In this document: positions 26,520 to 34,007 of the stretch, piece after piece
Position numbering within the stretch: the first letter of the stretch is position 1
Layout: each line of letters opens with the position of its first letter
DNA from: DRTC01 sp964521025
GTDB taxonomy: Bacteria > Cloacimonadota > Cloacimonadia > Cloacimonadales > TCS61
Assembly: GCA_964521025.1 (NCBI GenBank)
Contig: CAZFPK010000001.1
Location: 62,001-126,000 of the forward strand
Length of the DNA: 64,000 bases
Direction: 5' to 3'
Position numbers and translations under genes: made by a program
Notes under the pieces: generated by a model
Database searches by the model: none
The model's input: only the letters and a program-made list of their open reading frames with translations
What the model was told of the DNA's origin: nothing

Positions 26520-27740
26520 ATGTTCAAAAAACAAAAAAAAATAGTGGGGATCATTGTTACTTTGCTGGTTTTTTCCAACCTTTTCTCATTCAGCAAAAAG
26601 CAGGAAGAAGTTCCCGAGATCTCGCTCGATACTTTCAGTGAATCCAACAACAAATTCGGATTCAAAGTATTCCGGGAGATCGTCAAAGAGCAAACCGCGG
26701 AGAATATTTTCATCTCGCCGATGAGCATTTCTTATGCTTTGGGAATGACATTTAACGGAGCAGAAGGCAAAACCAAACAGGAGATGGCAAATACTCTCGA
26801 ATTCGGCAACCTGACCGACTCAGAAATTAATGCATCTTTCAAAGCATTGATGAAAAAATTAATGGAACTCGATCCGCAGGTCATCATGAATATTGCTAAT
26901 TCTATCTGGTATCGCGAAGGTGTCGATGTCCTCAAGAAATTCAAAATGATCAACCAGTCATATTTCCAGGCGGAGATCAGGAATATGGATTTTGCTGATC
27001 CGCAAACCAAAAATATCATCAACAACTGGGTGAATGAAAAAACGAACGGCAAGATCGAGAAAGTCATCGATGAGATCGATGCTCTTTCCATGATGTATCT
27101 CATCAATGCTATTTATTTCAAGGGTTCGTGGACGGAAGCATTCAAAAAAGAGAGAACGAGGGAAGATAAATTCTTTTATGCGGAAGGAAAATCCGTTCTT
27201 TGCGAGATGATGAAAACTTCCGAAAAAAATCTCTATTTTGAGAACAAAGATTTCCAGGCTGTGGAACTTCCTTACGGTAAAGAAAATTTCAGTATGGTCG
27301 TTATTCTTCCAAAAAAAGAGAAGGATATCAACAAGTTCATCTCCAACTTGAATTTAGAAGATTGGAATGCCTGGCTGTCCGGTTTTTCCAAACAGAAGGG
27401 AACTCTTGTTCTTCCCAAATTTAAAATCGAATACGATATCGAAATGAACGATGTTCTTACATCTCTCGGAATGCCGGAAGCCTTTACTTCTGCTGCCGAT
27501 TTCAGTAAAATGACTAAAAAGCAGAAACTTTACATCAGTAATGTTAAGCACAAGACTTTTGTCGATGTGAACGAAGAAGGAACAGAAGCCGCTGCGGTTA
27601 CGGTTGTGGAAATGAAACTGACTTATACAGGTCCCGGTTTTTTTATGAAGGTCAACCGTCCTTTCGTGTTTGCGATCAAAGAAAAAGAAACAAATTCGAT
27701 TATTTTTATCGGGAAAATTGCGAATCCGAAACCGAAGTAA
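26520..27740 (+). CDS. Serpin family protease inhibitor
   Basis: A 406-residue serpin with an N-terminal signal/anchor segment (KKIVGIIVTLLVFSNLFSF). Family blocks are NIFISPMSISYALGMTFNGAEGKT, NSIWYREG, NNWVNEKTNGKI, LINAIYFKGSWTEAF, VELPYGKENFSMVVILP and the closing NRPFVFAIKEKETNSIIFIGKIANP. The reactive-centre hinge EEGTEAAAVTVVEM follows the inhibitory consensus, so it should inhibit serine (or cysteine) proteases by the trapping mechanism. The exact P1 residue cannot be fixed by eye. It might protect the cell from its own secreted proteases, such as the subtilase at 36.7-43.6 kb, or from foreign ones. CGGAGG precedes the ATG. Confidence 0.95.
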   Translation: MFKKQKKIVGIIVTLLVFSNLFSFSKKQEEVPEISLDTFSESNNKFGFKVFREIVKEQTAENIFISPMSISYALGMTFNGAEGKTKQEMANTLEFGNLTDSEINASFKALMKKLMELDPQVIMNIANSIWYREGVDVLKKFKMINQSYFQAEIRNMDFADPQTKNIINNWVNEKTNGKIEKVIDEIDALSMMYLINAIYFKGSWTEAFKKERTREDKFFYAEGKSVLCEMMKTSEKNLYFENKDFQAVELPYGKENFSMVVILPKKEKDINKFISNLNLEDWNAWLSGFSKQKGTLVLPKFKIEYDIEMNDVLTSLGMPEAFTSAADFSKMTKKQKLYISNVKHKTFVDVNEEGTEAAAVTVVEMKLTYTGPGFFMKVNRPFVFAIKEKETNSIIFIGKIANPKPK

Positions 27741-27745
27741 CTCAT

Positions 27746-27815
27746 CCTGCTGTCCTTCTCTTTACAGAAGAAAATCAGAAAGAATTTCAAAAGAGAAGGA
27801 CATAAGAAAAGCAGG
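27746..27815 (+). terminator. Inverted repeat after the serpin gene
   Basis: Arms CCTGC / GCAGG (outer) and GTCCTTCTCTTT (27752-27763) / AAAGAGAAGGAC (27790-27801, 12 bp). The serpin stop reads TAACTC, as do several repeat-bounded stops elsewhere in the window. It may act as a terminator or a folded 3' end. Confidence 0.6.
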
Positions 27816-27855
27816 AAGAAAACTGAAATAGTTGAACCGGTTGAATTTAGAAAAA

Positions 27856-28590
27856 ATGAATCCCAAAGCAATCATTTTCGACATGGATGGAGTTTTGCTG
27901 AACAGCGAACCCATCTACTATGAAGTACAAATGAAATTCTTCGGGGAACTTGGAATAAATGTTTCCAATGACGAATACGCATCTTTTGTCGGACTATCCC
28001 AAACGGAAATGTGGAAAAGGATCATCGAAAAATTAAGCTCGACTTGCTACGAAGTGCGAGTTGAGCCTGATTTAAGAAAACAAACCAAAGATCAGAGAGT
28101 TGAGTCTGATTTTTGGGAAAAACCTCGAAAGATTAAATTAGAAGAAATCATAAAAATCAACAACCAAAGAAATTACGAACATTTTCAAAAGTTAGAAAAT
28201 CTAAAACCAACTCCCGGTTTGATCAAATTCATCATAGATTTAAAAAATAAGAGTGTGAAAACAGCAGTTGCATCTTCGACTTCTAAAAGATTGGTTAATT
28301 TGATTTTAAAGAAATTAAACATAAAACTCTTCTTTAAAGTTATCGTTAGCGGAAATGATATCAAAAACGGGAAACCTGCTCCTGATATTTTCCTGAAAAC
28401 TGCTGAATTTTTAAAAGTGCATCCGCAAGAATGTCTGGTCATCGAGGACTCACTTAATGGAGTAAAAGCTGCGAAATCTGCCGGTATGATCTGTGTTGGA
28501 TTTGATAAATTCAATAATGGAAAGCAGGATCTTTCGGAAGCGGATTTGATTGTTGATGATTTTAATAAACTCACCCTAACCCTCTCTTGA
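27856..28590 (+). CDS. HAD-superfamily phosphatase (beta-phosphoglucomutase-like) with in-frame insertion
   Basis: A 244-residue HAD hydrolase with motif I FDMDGVLLNSEP (nucleophile Asp 9, Asp 11), motif II ASST, the substrate/motif III region NGKPAPDIFL and motif IV VIEDSLNGVKAA. The likely role is hydrolysis or isomerisation of a sugar phosphate. The cap region holds about 30 extra residues (about 62-92, SSTCYEVRVEPDLRK...FWEKPRK) encoded by a palindromic, internally repeated DNA segment (28036-28131). The ATG at 27856 gives the usual family start; an upstream TTG would add nine residues. The last residues, KLTLTLS, and the stop come from a dispersed element shared with the ycaQ-like gene. 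Confidence 0.88.
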   Translation: MNPKAIIFDMDGVLLNSEPIYYEVQMKFFGELGINVSNDEYASFVGLSQTEMWKRIIEKLSSTCYEVRVEPDLRKQTKDQRVESDFWEKPRKIKLEEIIKINNQRNYEHFQKLENLKPTPGLIKFIIDLKNKSVKTAVASSTSKRLVNLILKKLNIKLFFKVIVSGNDIKNGKPAPDIFLKTAEFLKVHPQECLVIEDSLNGVKAAKSAGMICVGFDKFNNGKQDLSEADLIVDDFNKLTLTLS

Positions 28591-28606
28591 GAAGAGAGGG
28601 AATAAA
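28567..28606 (+). repeat. CTCACCCTAACCCTCTCTTGAGAAGAGAGGG element overlapping the HAD stop
   Basis: Second near-identical copy of the element at 20059-20097. The TGA of the HAD gene (28588-28590) falls at the same place in the palindrome, and the encoded tail LTLTLS is the same. Confidence 0.9.
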
Positions 28607-28616
28607 AAGGAAAATA

Positions 28617-28733
28617 TGTCATTCTGAGTTCTCTTCCTGCTAATCTCAGGAAGAATCTCATCTGTAATTTTATATGATATCACCAAGATTCTAAGGCAGA
28701 ATTCCTTCGTTAGATTCCTATAGAATGACAAAT
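28617..28733. repeat. TGTCATTCTGAG...AGAATGACA inverted repeat
   Basis: Begins TGTCATTCTGAGTTCTCTTCC and ends AGATTCCTATAGAATGACA. It is a member of the widespread TGTCATTCTGAG intergenic family, in the 212-base gap between the HAD gene and the AIM24-like gene. Confidence 0.75.
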
Positions 28734-28802
28734 TTCATTTTTAAGTTTTTCTCAAATATTTCAGTCTAACTCAATGAAAAAAAATAAGGAGGAAAATAAA
28801 AA

Positions 28803-29570
28803 ATGGCTGATGTAATCGACTACAAAATCTACGGCGACGATATGCAGCTCGTCGAGATCGAGTTGGATCCGGGAGAAGGAATACGCGCCGAAGCAGGTGC
28901 AATGATGTTCATGGAAAACGGTATCGAAATGCAGACCTCGACCGGAGGTGGTTTATTCAAAGGATTCAAAAGAATGATCACAGGAGAAAGTTTCTTTATC
29001 ACAACCTTCCTGCATAACGGTTCCGGAAAATCTCATGTTGCTTTCGGAGCACCATATCCGGGCAAGATCATTCCGCTGGACTTAGCAAAGCATAATGGTA
29101 AATTCATCTGTCAGAAAGATTCGTTCTTATGTGCTGCACAAGGTGTCGAGATCGAGATCGCCTTCACGAAGAAGATCGGAGCAGGACTATTCGGGGGTGA
29201 AGGATTCATCCTGCAAAGATTGGAAGGAAATGGAATGGCTTTTGTGCATGCCGGCGGTACAATCATCGAGAAACACCTGCAACCTGAAGAAATTCTGCGT
29301 GTCGATACAGGTTGCCTGGTGGGATTTACTCCGACAGTGGAATACAACATTCAGTTCATTGGCGGATTTAAAAACGCTCTTTTCGGAGGTGAAGGTCTGT
29401 TCCTGGCAACTGTGAAAGGTCCCGGTCTTGTTTACCTGCAGAGTCTTCCCTTCTCAAGACTTGCGGATAGAATTATGGCTGGTTATCGTTTCCATAATAA
29501 AGGAGAATCAAAGGGAGTTGCCGGTCTTGGTGGAAGTCTGTTGGGCGGACTTTTAAGTGGAAATAATTAA
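28803..29570 (+). CDS. AIM24/TIGR00266 family protein
   Basis: A 255-residue protein of the AIM24 (TIGR00266) family: DPGEGIRAEAGAMMFMENGIEMQTS, GESFFITTFLHNG, ILQRLEGNGMAFVHAGG, VDTGCLVGFTPTVEYNIQF, GGEGLFLATVKGPG and a glycine-rich tail (GGSLLGGLLSG). It has a duplicated beta-sheet fold; bacterial members have no firmly established function. A strong AAGGAGG precedes the ATG. It stands alone between repeats, with 29571-29703 holding only small palindromes such as CAGGCTGAAGCCTG. Confidence 0.92.
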   Translation: MADVIDYKIYGDDMQLVEIELDPGEGIRAEAGAMMFMENGIEMQTSTGGGLFKGFKRMITGESFFITTFLHNGSGKSHVAFGAPYPGKIIPLDLAKHNGKFICQKDSFLCAAQGVEIEIAFTKKIGAGLFGGEGFILQRLEGNGMAFVHAGGTIIEKHLQPEEILRVDTGCLVGFTPTVEYNIQFIGGFKNALFGGEGLFLATVKGPGLVYLQSLPFSRLADRIMAGYRFHNKGESKGVAGLGGSLLGGLLSGNN

Positions 29571-29703
29571 AAAACTTCTGATTGTCCGATGAAATCGGTC
29601 ATCCGAATGTTTGGGGTAAGAATAACACTCGGAAGACAGGCTGAAGCCTGACATTCAGAGGTTGGATAAGAAAGTTATTTTGAAAACAAAAGAACGAATC
29701 TTA

Positions 29704-29799
29704 ATGGTTCATTATTTTATAGCAGAAAGGTTGGAATATGATCCGGACTATGATTACGATTGGGATCCTGACGATTATCCTGACCGGCTGTTGGATTAA
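29704..29799 (+). CDS. Possible 31-residue acidic peptide (weak call)
   Basis: ATG at 29704 to TAA at 29799 gives MVHYFIAERLEYDPDYDYDWDPDDYPDRLLD (shown here only as composition: 10 Asp, 4 Tyr). The Asp-Tyr-Pro-rich end looks unlike random translation of AT-rich DNA. There is no clear ribosome site before the ATG, and an alternative frame from 29738 has a good AAAGG site but would encode a lipoprotein-like leader fused to repeat sequence. It could be a remnant of a larger gene. Confidence 0.25.
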   Translation: MVHYFIAERLEYDPDYDYDWDPDDYPDRLLD

Positions 29800-29866
29800 T
29801 GCAGCCCATTTTTGTAAAATGTGTAAGAATTCACATAAATCGGAACAAGTTCCGAACAACGAAAAG

Positions 29867-30433
29867 ATGAAAGCACTCATCATCGATAATCACTCCAGTT
29901 TTATTGGTAGAATTACTGGTTTTTTAAAACAGAAAAAAGTATCATATTCCATCATCGATTTTGCTGATTTTAAATTTGAAGATTCTGACGAATATGATCT
30001 CTTTATCCTTTCCGGCGGAAGAATGAGTATTGCCAATACAATCGAACTCGATGAAGAAAAGAAACTGATCGCAAATTCCGATAAACCGATTTTTGGGATC
30101 TGCTTCGGATTTCAGTTGATCGCTTTTGTTTATGGAGAAAAAACTTATGAACTTCCTGATAAAATTCTGGGAATTCATGAGATCGATGTTTTTGATCTTG
30201 ATAAATTGGGAATTGAATATGATTCATCGAAAATGAAAGTCTATGAATCTCATAAATTTGCGATCAAAAATGCCCCGCAGGATTTTGAAGTTTTTGGAAA
30301 TTCGGAATATGGAATTGAAATCATCAAACATAAATCCAAACCGATTTGGGGAACACAATTTCATCCGGAAGTTACAGAGGATAATTCAGGGATTGTTTTG
30401 CTGGAAGGATTTTTGAGAAAATACATAATGTAA
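29867..30433 (+). CDS. Class I glutamine amidotransferase-like protein
   Basis: A 188-residue GATase domain like the N-terminal part of GMP synthase or stand-alone GATase proteins: DLFILSGG (oxyanion region), nucleophile Cys 79 in FGICFGFQLIAF and the His-Glu pair in GTQFHPEVTED. The full triad suggests real glutamine or gamma-glutamyl hydrolysis; the acceptor partner is unknown. I placed the start at ATG 29867. A longer frame from 29738 would add a lipoprotein-like leader encoded largely by dispersed repeats (ATTTTTGTAAAATGTG and CGGAACAAGTTCCG), which I judge spurious. The ribosome site at 29867 is weak. Confidence 0.85.
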   Translation: MKALIIDNHSSFIGRITGFLKQKKVSYSIIDFADFKFEDSDEYDLFILSGGRMSIANTIELDEEKKLIANSDKPIFGICFGFQLIAFVYGEKTYELPDKILGIHEIDVFDLDKLGIEYDSSKMKVYESHKFAIKNAPQDFEVFGNSEYGIEIIKHKSKPIWGTQFHPEVTEDNSGIVLLEGFLRKYIM

Positions 30434-30472
30434 AAAAAGTTCATATATGCTCCCAAATCGGGAGTATCCCCA

Positions 30473-30598
30473 TTAGCATCTCCCTAACGGATAACTCACC
30501 TGCCAATTCATCGATTCCGGAAAAATCTCCCTTAAAAATTCCGCTTTCAAAAATCCAATAATATCAGGATTCTTACATCGAATTCTCATGTCGATTTT
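30473..30598 (-). pseudogene. Duplicated C-terminal fragment of the SbcD-like gene
   Basis: Reading minus-strand from about 30598, the frame gives RIRCKNPDIIGFLKAEFLRE...IFPESMNWQVSYPL and stops at 30473. It is a diverged copy of the last 38 or so residues of the neighbouring nuclease (RIKCKNQNIISFLKADFLRE...IFPESMNWQVSYPF). It lies directly downstream of the intact gene, as expected from tandem duplication followed by deletion. Confidence 0.88.
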
Positions 30599-30680
30599 TA
30601 TCAAATACAAATTGATAAAAAACAACCATTTTAATAATTTGAATTATAATAATTTAGATTATTAAAAACATCACATCTTC

Positions 30681-31670
30681 CTAGAACGGATAACTCACCT
30701 GCCAATTCATCGATTCCGGAAAAATCTCCCTTAAAAAATCTGCTTTCAAAAAAGAAATAATATTTTGATTTTTACATTTGATCCTAACAATCACATCTTG
30801 ATCAAATTCCATAATTTGAGATTTCAGAAAATTCTCCAATTGCTGTTTATCCTTTATTTTCCAATCAATAATAATATCTTTCATCGGACGCGTCGGTAAA
30901 AGATGAAAATCTGCTCTGACCAATCTCCAGCCGTTGCATAATTGCCCGAAATTCAGAACATAAAATCCTTTATCTTCATCCATTTCCTGGAAGGAAGTGC
31001 GTTCCGTTGAACCGGAATAAATGACCGGAATCTGTTTCTTATCCTTCCGGAACCAGATAATCTGCTGACGATGGATATGACCGGACAGCAGACAATGAAA
31101 ATCATCAGGAATATCTTTTCCGCTGATCACATCTTCCCCGCTCCGAAATGTATAATTCTTAACTTTCGATCCCTCGACAGCATGATGAAAACAGAGAAGT
31201 CTAATATCGGAATAATTTTTGTTCCATTCTGTCTGTCCGATGATATTCTTAAAATTATCCCGTACATTATTCCTTTCATATGGAAATCCGGAAACTCCAA
31301 ATCTGATTCCTTTTATCTCGAGGAAAAAAGTTTGAGGTTTTTCAAAAATATAAATACTCGGATGTCTCGTCAAAATCGATTGTGGCAGTCTCGATCTTTC
31401 ATGATTGCCGGGAACAATGAAGAATGGAATTCCATTTTCTGCAAATTCAAAAAGGATTTCGTAAGATTTTGTTACGATTTGCTGCGGAACTTTACTGCGA
31501 AAGAAAAAATCTCCGCCGTGAATGATCAGTTCAATCTTATTTTCAAGCGAATAATTCAGTACTCTCCTAAAATTATTAAAGAAATCCTCTCCTCTCCGTC
31601 TGCGCTCGATGCGGGGACGGATCGGAAAATCAAAACCAAGGTGAGTATCCGAAAAAAATAAAATTTTCAT
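30681..31670 (-). CDS. SbcD/Mre11-like calcineurin-type nuclease
   Basis: A 329-residue metallophosphoesterase with all phosphoesterase motifs: FSDTHLGF (Asp 8, His 10), IHGGDFFF, PGNHERSR, CFHHAVEG and LSGHIHRQ. The GNHE and GHIH motifs, and the exonuclease-style cap after them, fit the SbcD/Mre11 DNA-repair group. Length is shorter than E. coli SbcD (about 400), and no SbcC-type ATPase is adjacent, so it may be a stand-alone DNA exonuclease or a general phosphodiesterase. A truncated copy of its 3' end follows it. Confidence 0.88.
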   Translation of the reverse strand: MKILFFSDTHLGFDFPIRPRIERRRRGEDFFNNFRRVLNYSLENKIELIIHGGDFFFRSKVPQQIVTKSYEILFEFAENGIPFFIVPGNHERSRLPQSILTRHPSIYIFEKPQTFFLEIKGIRFGVSGFPYERNNVRDNFKNIIGQTEWNKNYSDIRLLCFHHAVEGSKVKNYTFRSGEDVISGKDIPDDFHCLLSGHIHRQQIIWFRKDKKQIPVIYSGSTERTSFQEMDEDKGFYVLNFGQLCNGWRLVRADFHLLPTRPMKDIIIDWKIKDKQQLENFLKSQIMEFDQDVIVRIKCKNQNIISFLKADFLREIFPESMNWQVSYPF

Positions 31671-31683
31671 TTTTATTATTCGA

Positions 31684-31755
31684 TGTCATCCTGAGTGTAG
31701 TCGAAGGATCTATTCATATCGATTTAATTTATCCTCGACTACGCTCATACTGACA
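31684..31755. repeat. TGTCATCCTGAGTGTAGTCGAAGGATC inverted repeat
   Basis: Left arm 31684-31710; right arm ATCCTCGACTACGCTCATACTGACA at 31731-31755. Same family as 25589-25705. It lies upstream of the SbcD-like gene, between divergent genes. Confidence 0.8.
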
Positions 31756-31895
31756 ACTCTTATAGTTTTCAATTAGAAAATTAAGGCAAATTTCTTTAAT
31801 TTCCCGAACCTTTATCCAAAAATATTCTATATAAAATTATGTGAAGAAAATTTTTTATTTGCTTCTATCGATTATTATATTATCTTTTCAAGCGT

Positions 31896-31910
31896 TGAGA
31901 ATGATTCTCA
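31896..31910. promoter_or_regulatory. Fur-type operator (7-1-7 palindrome)
   Basis: TGAGAATGATTCTCA is a perfect 7-1-7 palindrome of the Fur-box form TGATAATnATTATCA, 20 bases before the ATG at 31930. It is placed to block transcription or RNA polymerase clearance of the FlgD/DOMON gene pair when iron is plentiful. No fur gene is in the window. Confidence 0.6.
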
Positions 31911-31929
31911 AAAACAAAAAGGAGGTTTC

Positions 31930-32379
31930 ATGCAGAGAATAACTCTAATTTCACTGCTGTCCTTATTCTTTATTCCGCTTTTTTCAGAAATTATGATCAT
32001 CGAAACAACCACTCAAACTTACGAGATCGATATTTCCGAAATTGCGAATATTGAATTTACCGACATCACGGATGTGGAAAGTCTGGAAATTATGAACCGG
32101 ATCAATTTTAAATTGGAGCAGAATTTTCCCAATCCCTTCAATCCGCAAACAAATTTCAGTTTTACTTTGAAATCGGATGGATCGACTAAACTCGAAATCT
32201 ATAATTTGAAAGGGCAAAAAGTTAAAACTCTGGTCGATCACAACCTGAACAAAGGCGATCATACTATTGCCTGGAACGGAACCGATGAGAATAACAAAAA
32301 AGTCTCATCAGGGTTGTATTTATACAAACTGACCCTCGACGGTCAGACCAAATCCAAAAAAATGATAATGATCAAATAA
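31930..32379 (+). CDS. Small secreted protein with C-terminal FlgD/T9SS-type sorting domain
   Basis: A 149-residue protein with a signal peptide (about 1-18), a short stretch TYEIDISEIANIEFTD, then a full FlgD-Ig/T9SS type A-like C-terminal domain: NFPNPFNPQTNFSFTL, KLEIYNLKGQKVKTL, WNGTDENNKKVSSGLYLYKL and SKKMIMIK. Such domains usually end much larger cargo proteins; here it is nearly the whole protein. A strong AAAGGAGG precedes the ATG and a Fur-like box lies just upstream. It is followed after 9 bases by the DOMON gene, whose N-terminus (INKTDGTEIVIPILEIEDITF) resembles this protein's ETTTQTYEIDISEIANIEF segment. Confidence 0.88.
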   Translation: MQRITLISLLSLFFIPLFSEIMIIETTTQTYEIDISEIANIEFTDITDVESLEIMNRINFKLEQNFPNPFNPQTNFSFTLKSDGSTKLEIYNLKGQKVKTLVDHNLNKGDHTIAWNGTDENNKKVSSGLYLYKLTLDGQTKSKKMIMIK

Positions 32380-32388
32380 GGAGGAAAA

Positions 32389-32970
32389 ATGCGTAACTCA
32401 ATAATAATTTTAATTTTAGTAACAATTGCTGCAACAATTTTTGCAGCAGATATGGTGATCAACAAAACAGATGGAACCGAAATCGTGATCCCGATCTTAG
32501 AAATCGAAGATATAACTTTTACGACAACGACCTGGAACGAAGTAATCGTCGATGGTATTACTTTCCAATGGATGACAGATGATGAAGATCTTTACGGTAT
32601 GGTAACTGCCCCGACTTCCGGTTGGGTTGCGGTTGGTTTCGATCCAACTAACCAGATGCAGAATGCTAACATTATCATCGGTTATGTTGATGTGAACGGA
32701 ATGGTGAATATCAGGGATGACTGGGGCATTTCCGCAACATCTCATGCATCCGATACTTCTTTGGGAGGAACTGATAATGTGATGGAACCTGCTGGTGAAG
32801 AAGGCGGAGCATCGACTATGATCAGTTTCAAAATTCCTTTGAATTCCGGAGATCAATACGATCGCGTCCTGGTTACTGGAAATACTTATACGATCATACT
32901 TGCCTACGGTTCAGTAGATAATTTCACAAGTTTTCATACATTAGCAACTTTTACGGAGATTGAGTTGTAA
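32389..32970 (+). CDS. Secreted DOMON-domain protein
   Basis: A 193-residue protein with a signal peptide (about 1-20), a short KTDGTEIVIPILEIEDITF strand and a DOMON domain (about 45-193): FQWMTDDEDLYGMVTAPTSGWVAVGFDP, ANIIIGYVDVNG and MISFKIPLN. DOMON domains bind heme or sugars in redox and adhesion proteins. With the Fur-like operator upstream, heme or iron-linked work is plausible but not shown. Good AGGAGG at the start. A decayed partial copy lies at 33182-33385. Confidence 0.88.
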   Translation: MRNSIIILILVTIAATIFAADMVINKTDGTEIVIPILEIEDITFTTTTWNEVIVDGITFQWMTDDEDLYGMVTAPTSGWVAVGFDPTNQMQNANIIIGYVDVNGMVNIRDDWGISATSHASDTSLGGTDNVMEPAGEEGGASTMISFKIPLNSGDQYDRVLVTGNTYTIILAYGSVDNFTSFHTLATFTEIEL

Positions 32971-33150
32971 TAATAAAATTTGTCATTCTGAGGTTTCTTA
33001 TAAAAGAATTCTAACGAAGAATCTACGGCGAGATAATAATACACAATTGCAGATTCCTCGAAAGAAATAGTAAGAGATCTCGGAATTACAACAATGCTAA
33101 CCTGAATGAAAATGAAATTCTTAAATTTTTTTTTGTTTTAGTAATGTTCT

Positions 33151-33208
33151 AACATTTCCCACTTCGTTTTCGATCGGTTAGATGATTGAAAACGAAGTGG
33201 GAAATGTT
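33151..33208. repeat. 21-bp perfect inverted repeat
   Basis: AACATTTCCCACTTCGTTTTC (33151-33171) and its exact complement (33188-33208) surround a 16-base loop. The right arm overlaps the start of the DOMON fragment. The TGTCATTCTGAG-family repeat lies just before it (about 32976-33070). Confidence 0.92.
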
Positions 33209-33385
33209 AATAATACTTTTAATAGAATTCTATTGGAAGGTAATACTTATTCAGTAATTCTTGCTTACTGCTCGAGCGATGATTTTGATTCAATTCAACA
33301 AGTAAAAGAAAATATAAGCATTGAATTAAAACCTGGTTTTTTGCAGCAAAATCCGGATTTTTTTCCTTTACCAGATTTTGTTTGA
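33182..33385 (+). pseudogene. C-terminal fragment of a DOMON gene
   Basis: A 67-codon frame. NRILLEGNTYSVILAYCSSDDF, followed by a short tail, matches the end of the DOMON protein upstream (RVLVTGNTYTIILAYGSVDNF). It lacks a signal peptide and most of the domain and begins inside an inverted-repeat arm. Its tail (PGFLQQNPDFFPLPDFV) is new. It is probably a partial-duplication remnant rather than a working gene. Confidence 0.75.
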
Positions 33386-33428
33386 CAATAATTAGACATC
33401 TTTCATTTCCTCCTTCGAGGTTTAATGA

Positions 33429-34007
33429 ATGAAGCAGATTAGTAGCATTATTATCATTTTTATCCATCTTATTTTTATAAAGACTTACTCATCTGAAATA
33501 TCCATTCCTTTTGGATCCAACATCCTTCCTAATGGAAAGTTTTCAAAAAACGAATGGACCGACGCTGATTCCTGTCTTTTAGGAGATTCCATTAAATTCT
33601 GCCTTAAGCTAGATGAGGAATTTGTTTATCTCGCTTTGAAGTTCCTTCAAGAAAAACATACCGGAATCGATCTCTATCTTGCTGATTCTGAAACTAACTT
33701 GAAAAACCTGCATATTTCATCGGCGCTTGGAGAAAGGAATTTCAAAGATAATAAGTGGGAAAAATTTGTTTGGGGGGAGAATATCTTCTGCATGGGAAAT
33801 AGCATTGGATCTGTTTTTGCAGATGGGAAAATGACATATCTCGATCCGGATGGATTTGAATTTCAGATTGACAAAACAATGTTTAAGAGAAAAACTTGGT
33901 TTTTGAGAATTCATTTGAAAAGACCGGAATATATTTTCCCGATCAGTACTGAAAATAATAATATTGAGAATTGGTTTTGGATAAATTTGGAGAAGGCAAT
34001 TGAATAG
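33429..34007 (+). CDS. Secreted CBM9/DOMON-like protein
   Basis: A 192-residue protein with a signal peptide (about 1-22) and a single beta-sandwich of the kind at the N-terminus of DUF5916/CBM9 proteins: ILPNGKFSKNEWTDADSC, LKLDEEFVYLALKF and TGIDLYLADSE. No catalytic residues are visible, so binding is the likely role. It begins an overlapping gene run: the next gene starts 8 bases before its stop. Confidence 0.75.
   Translation: MKQISSIIIIFIHLIFIKTYSSEISIPFGSNILPNGKFSKNEWTDADSCLLGDSIKFCLKLDEEFVYLALKFLQEKHTGIDLYLADSETNLKNLHISSALGERNFKDNKWEKFVWGENIFCMGNSIGSVFADGKMTYLDPDGFEFQIDKTMFKRKTWFLRIHLKRPEYIFPISTENNNIENWFWINLEKAIE

Noticed and set aside
29738..29866. N-terminal extension of the amidotransferase with a lipoprotein-like leader (LTGC)
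   Set aside because: The added codons run through two dispersed repeats, and the enzyme fold begins at the ATG at 29867.
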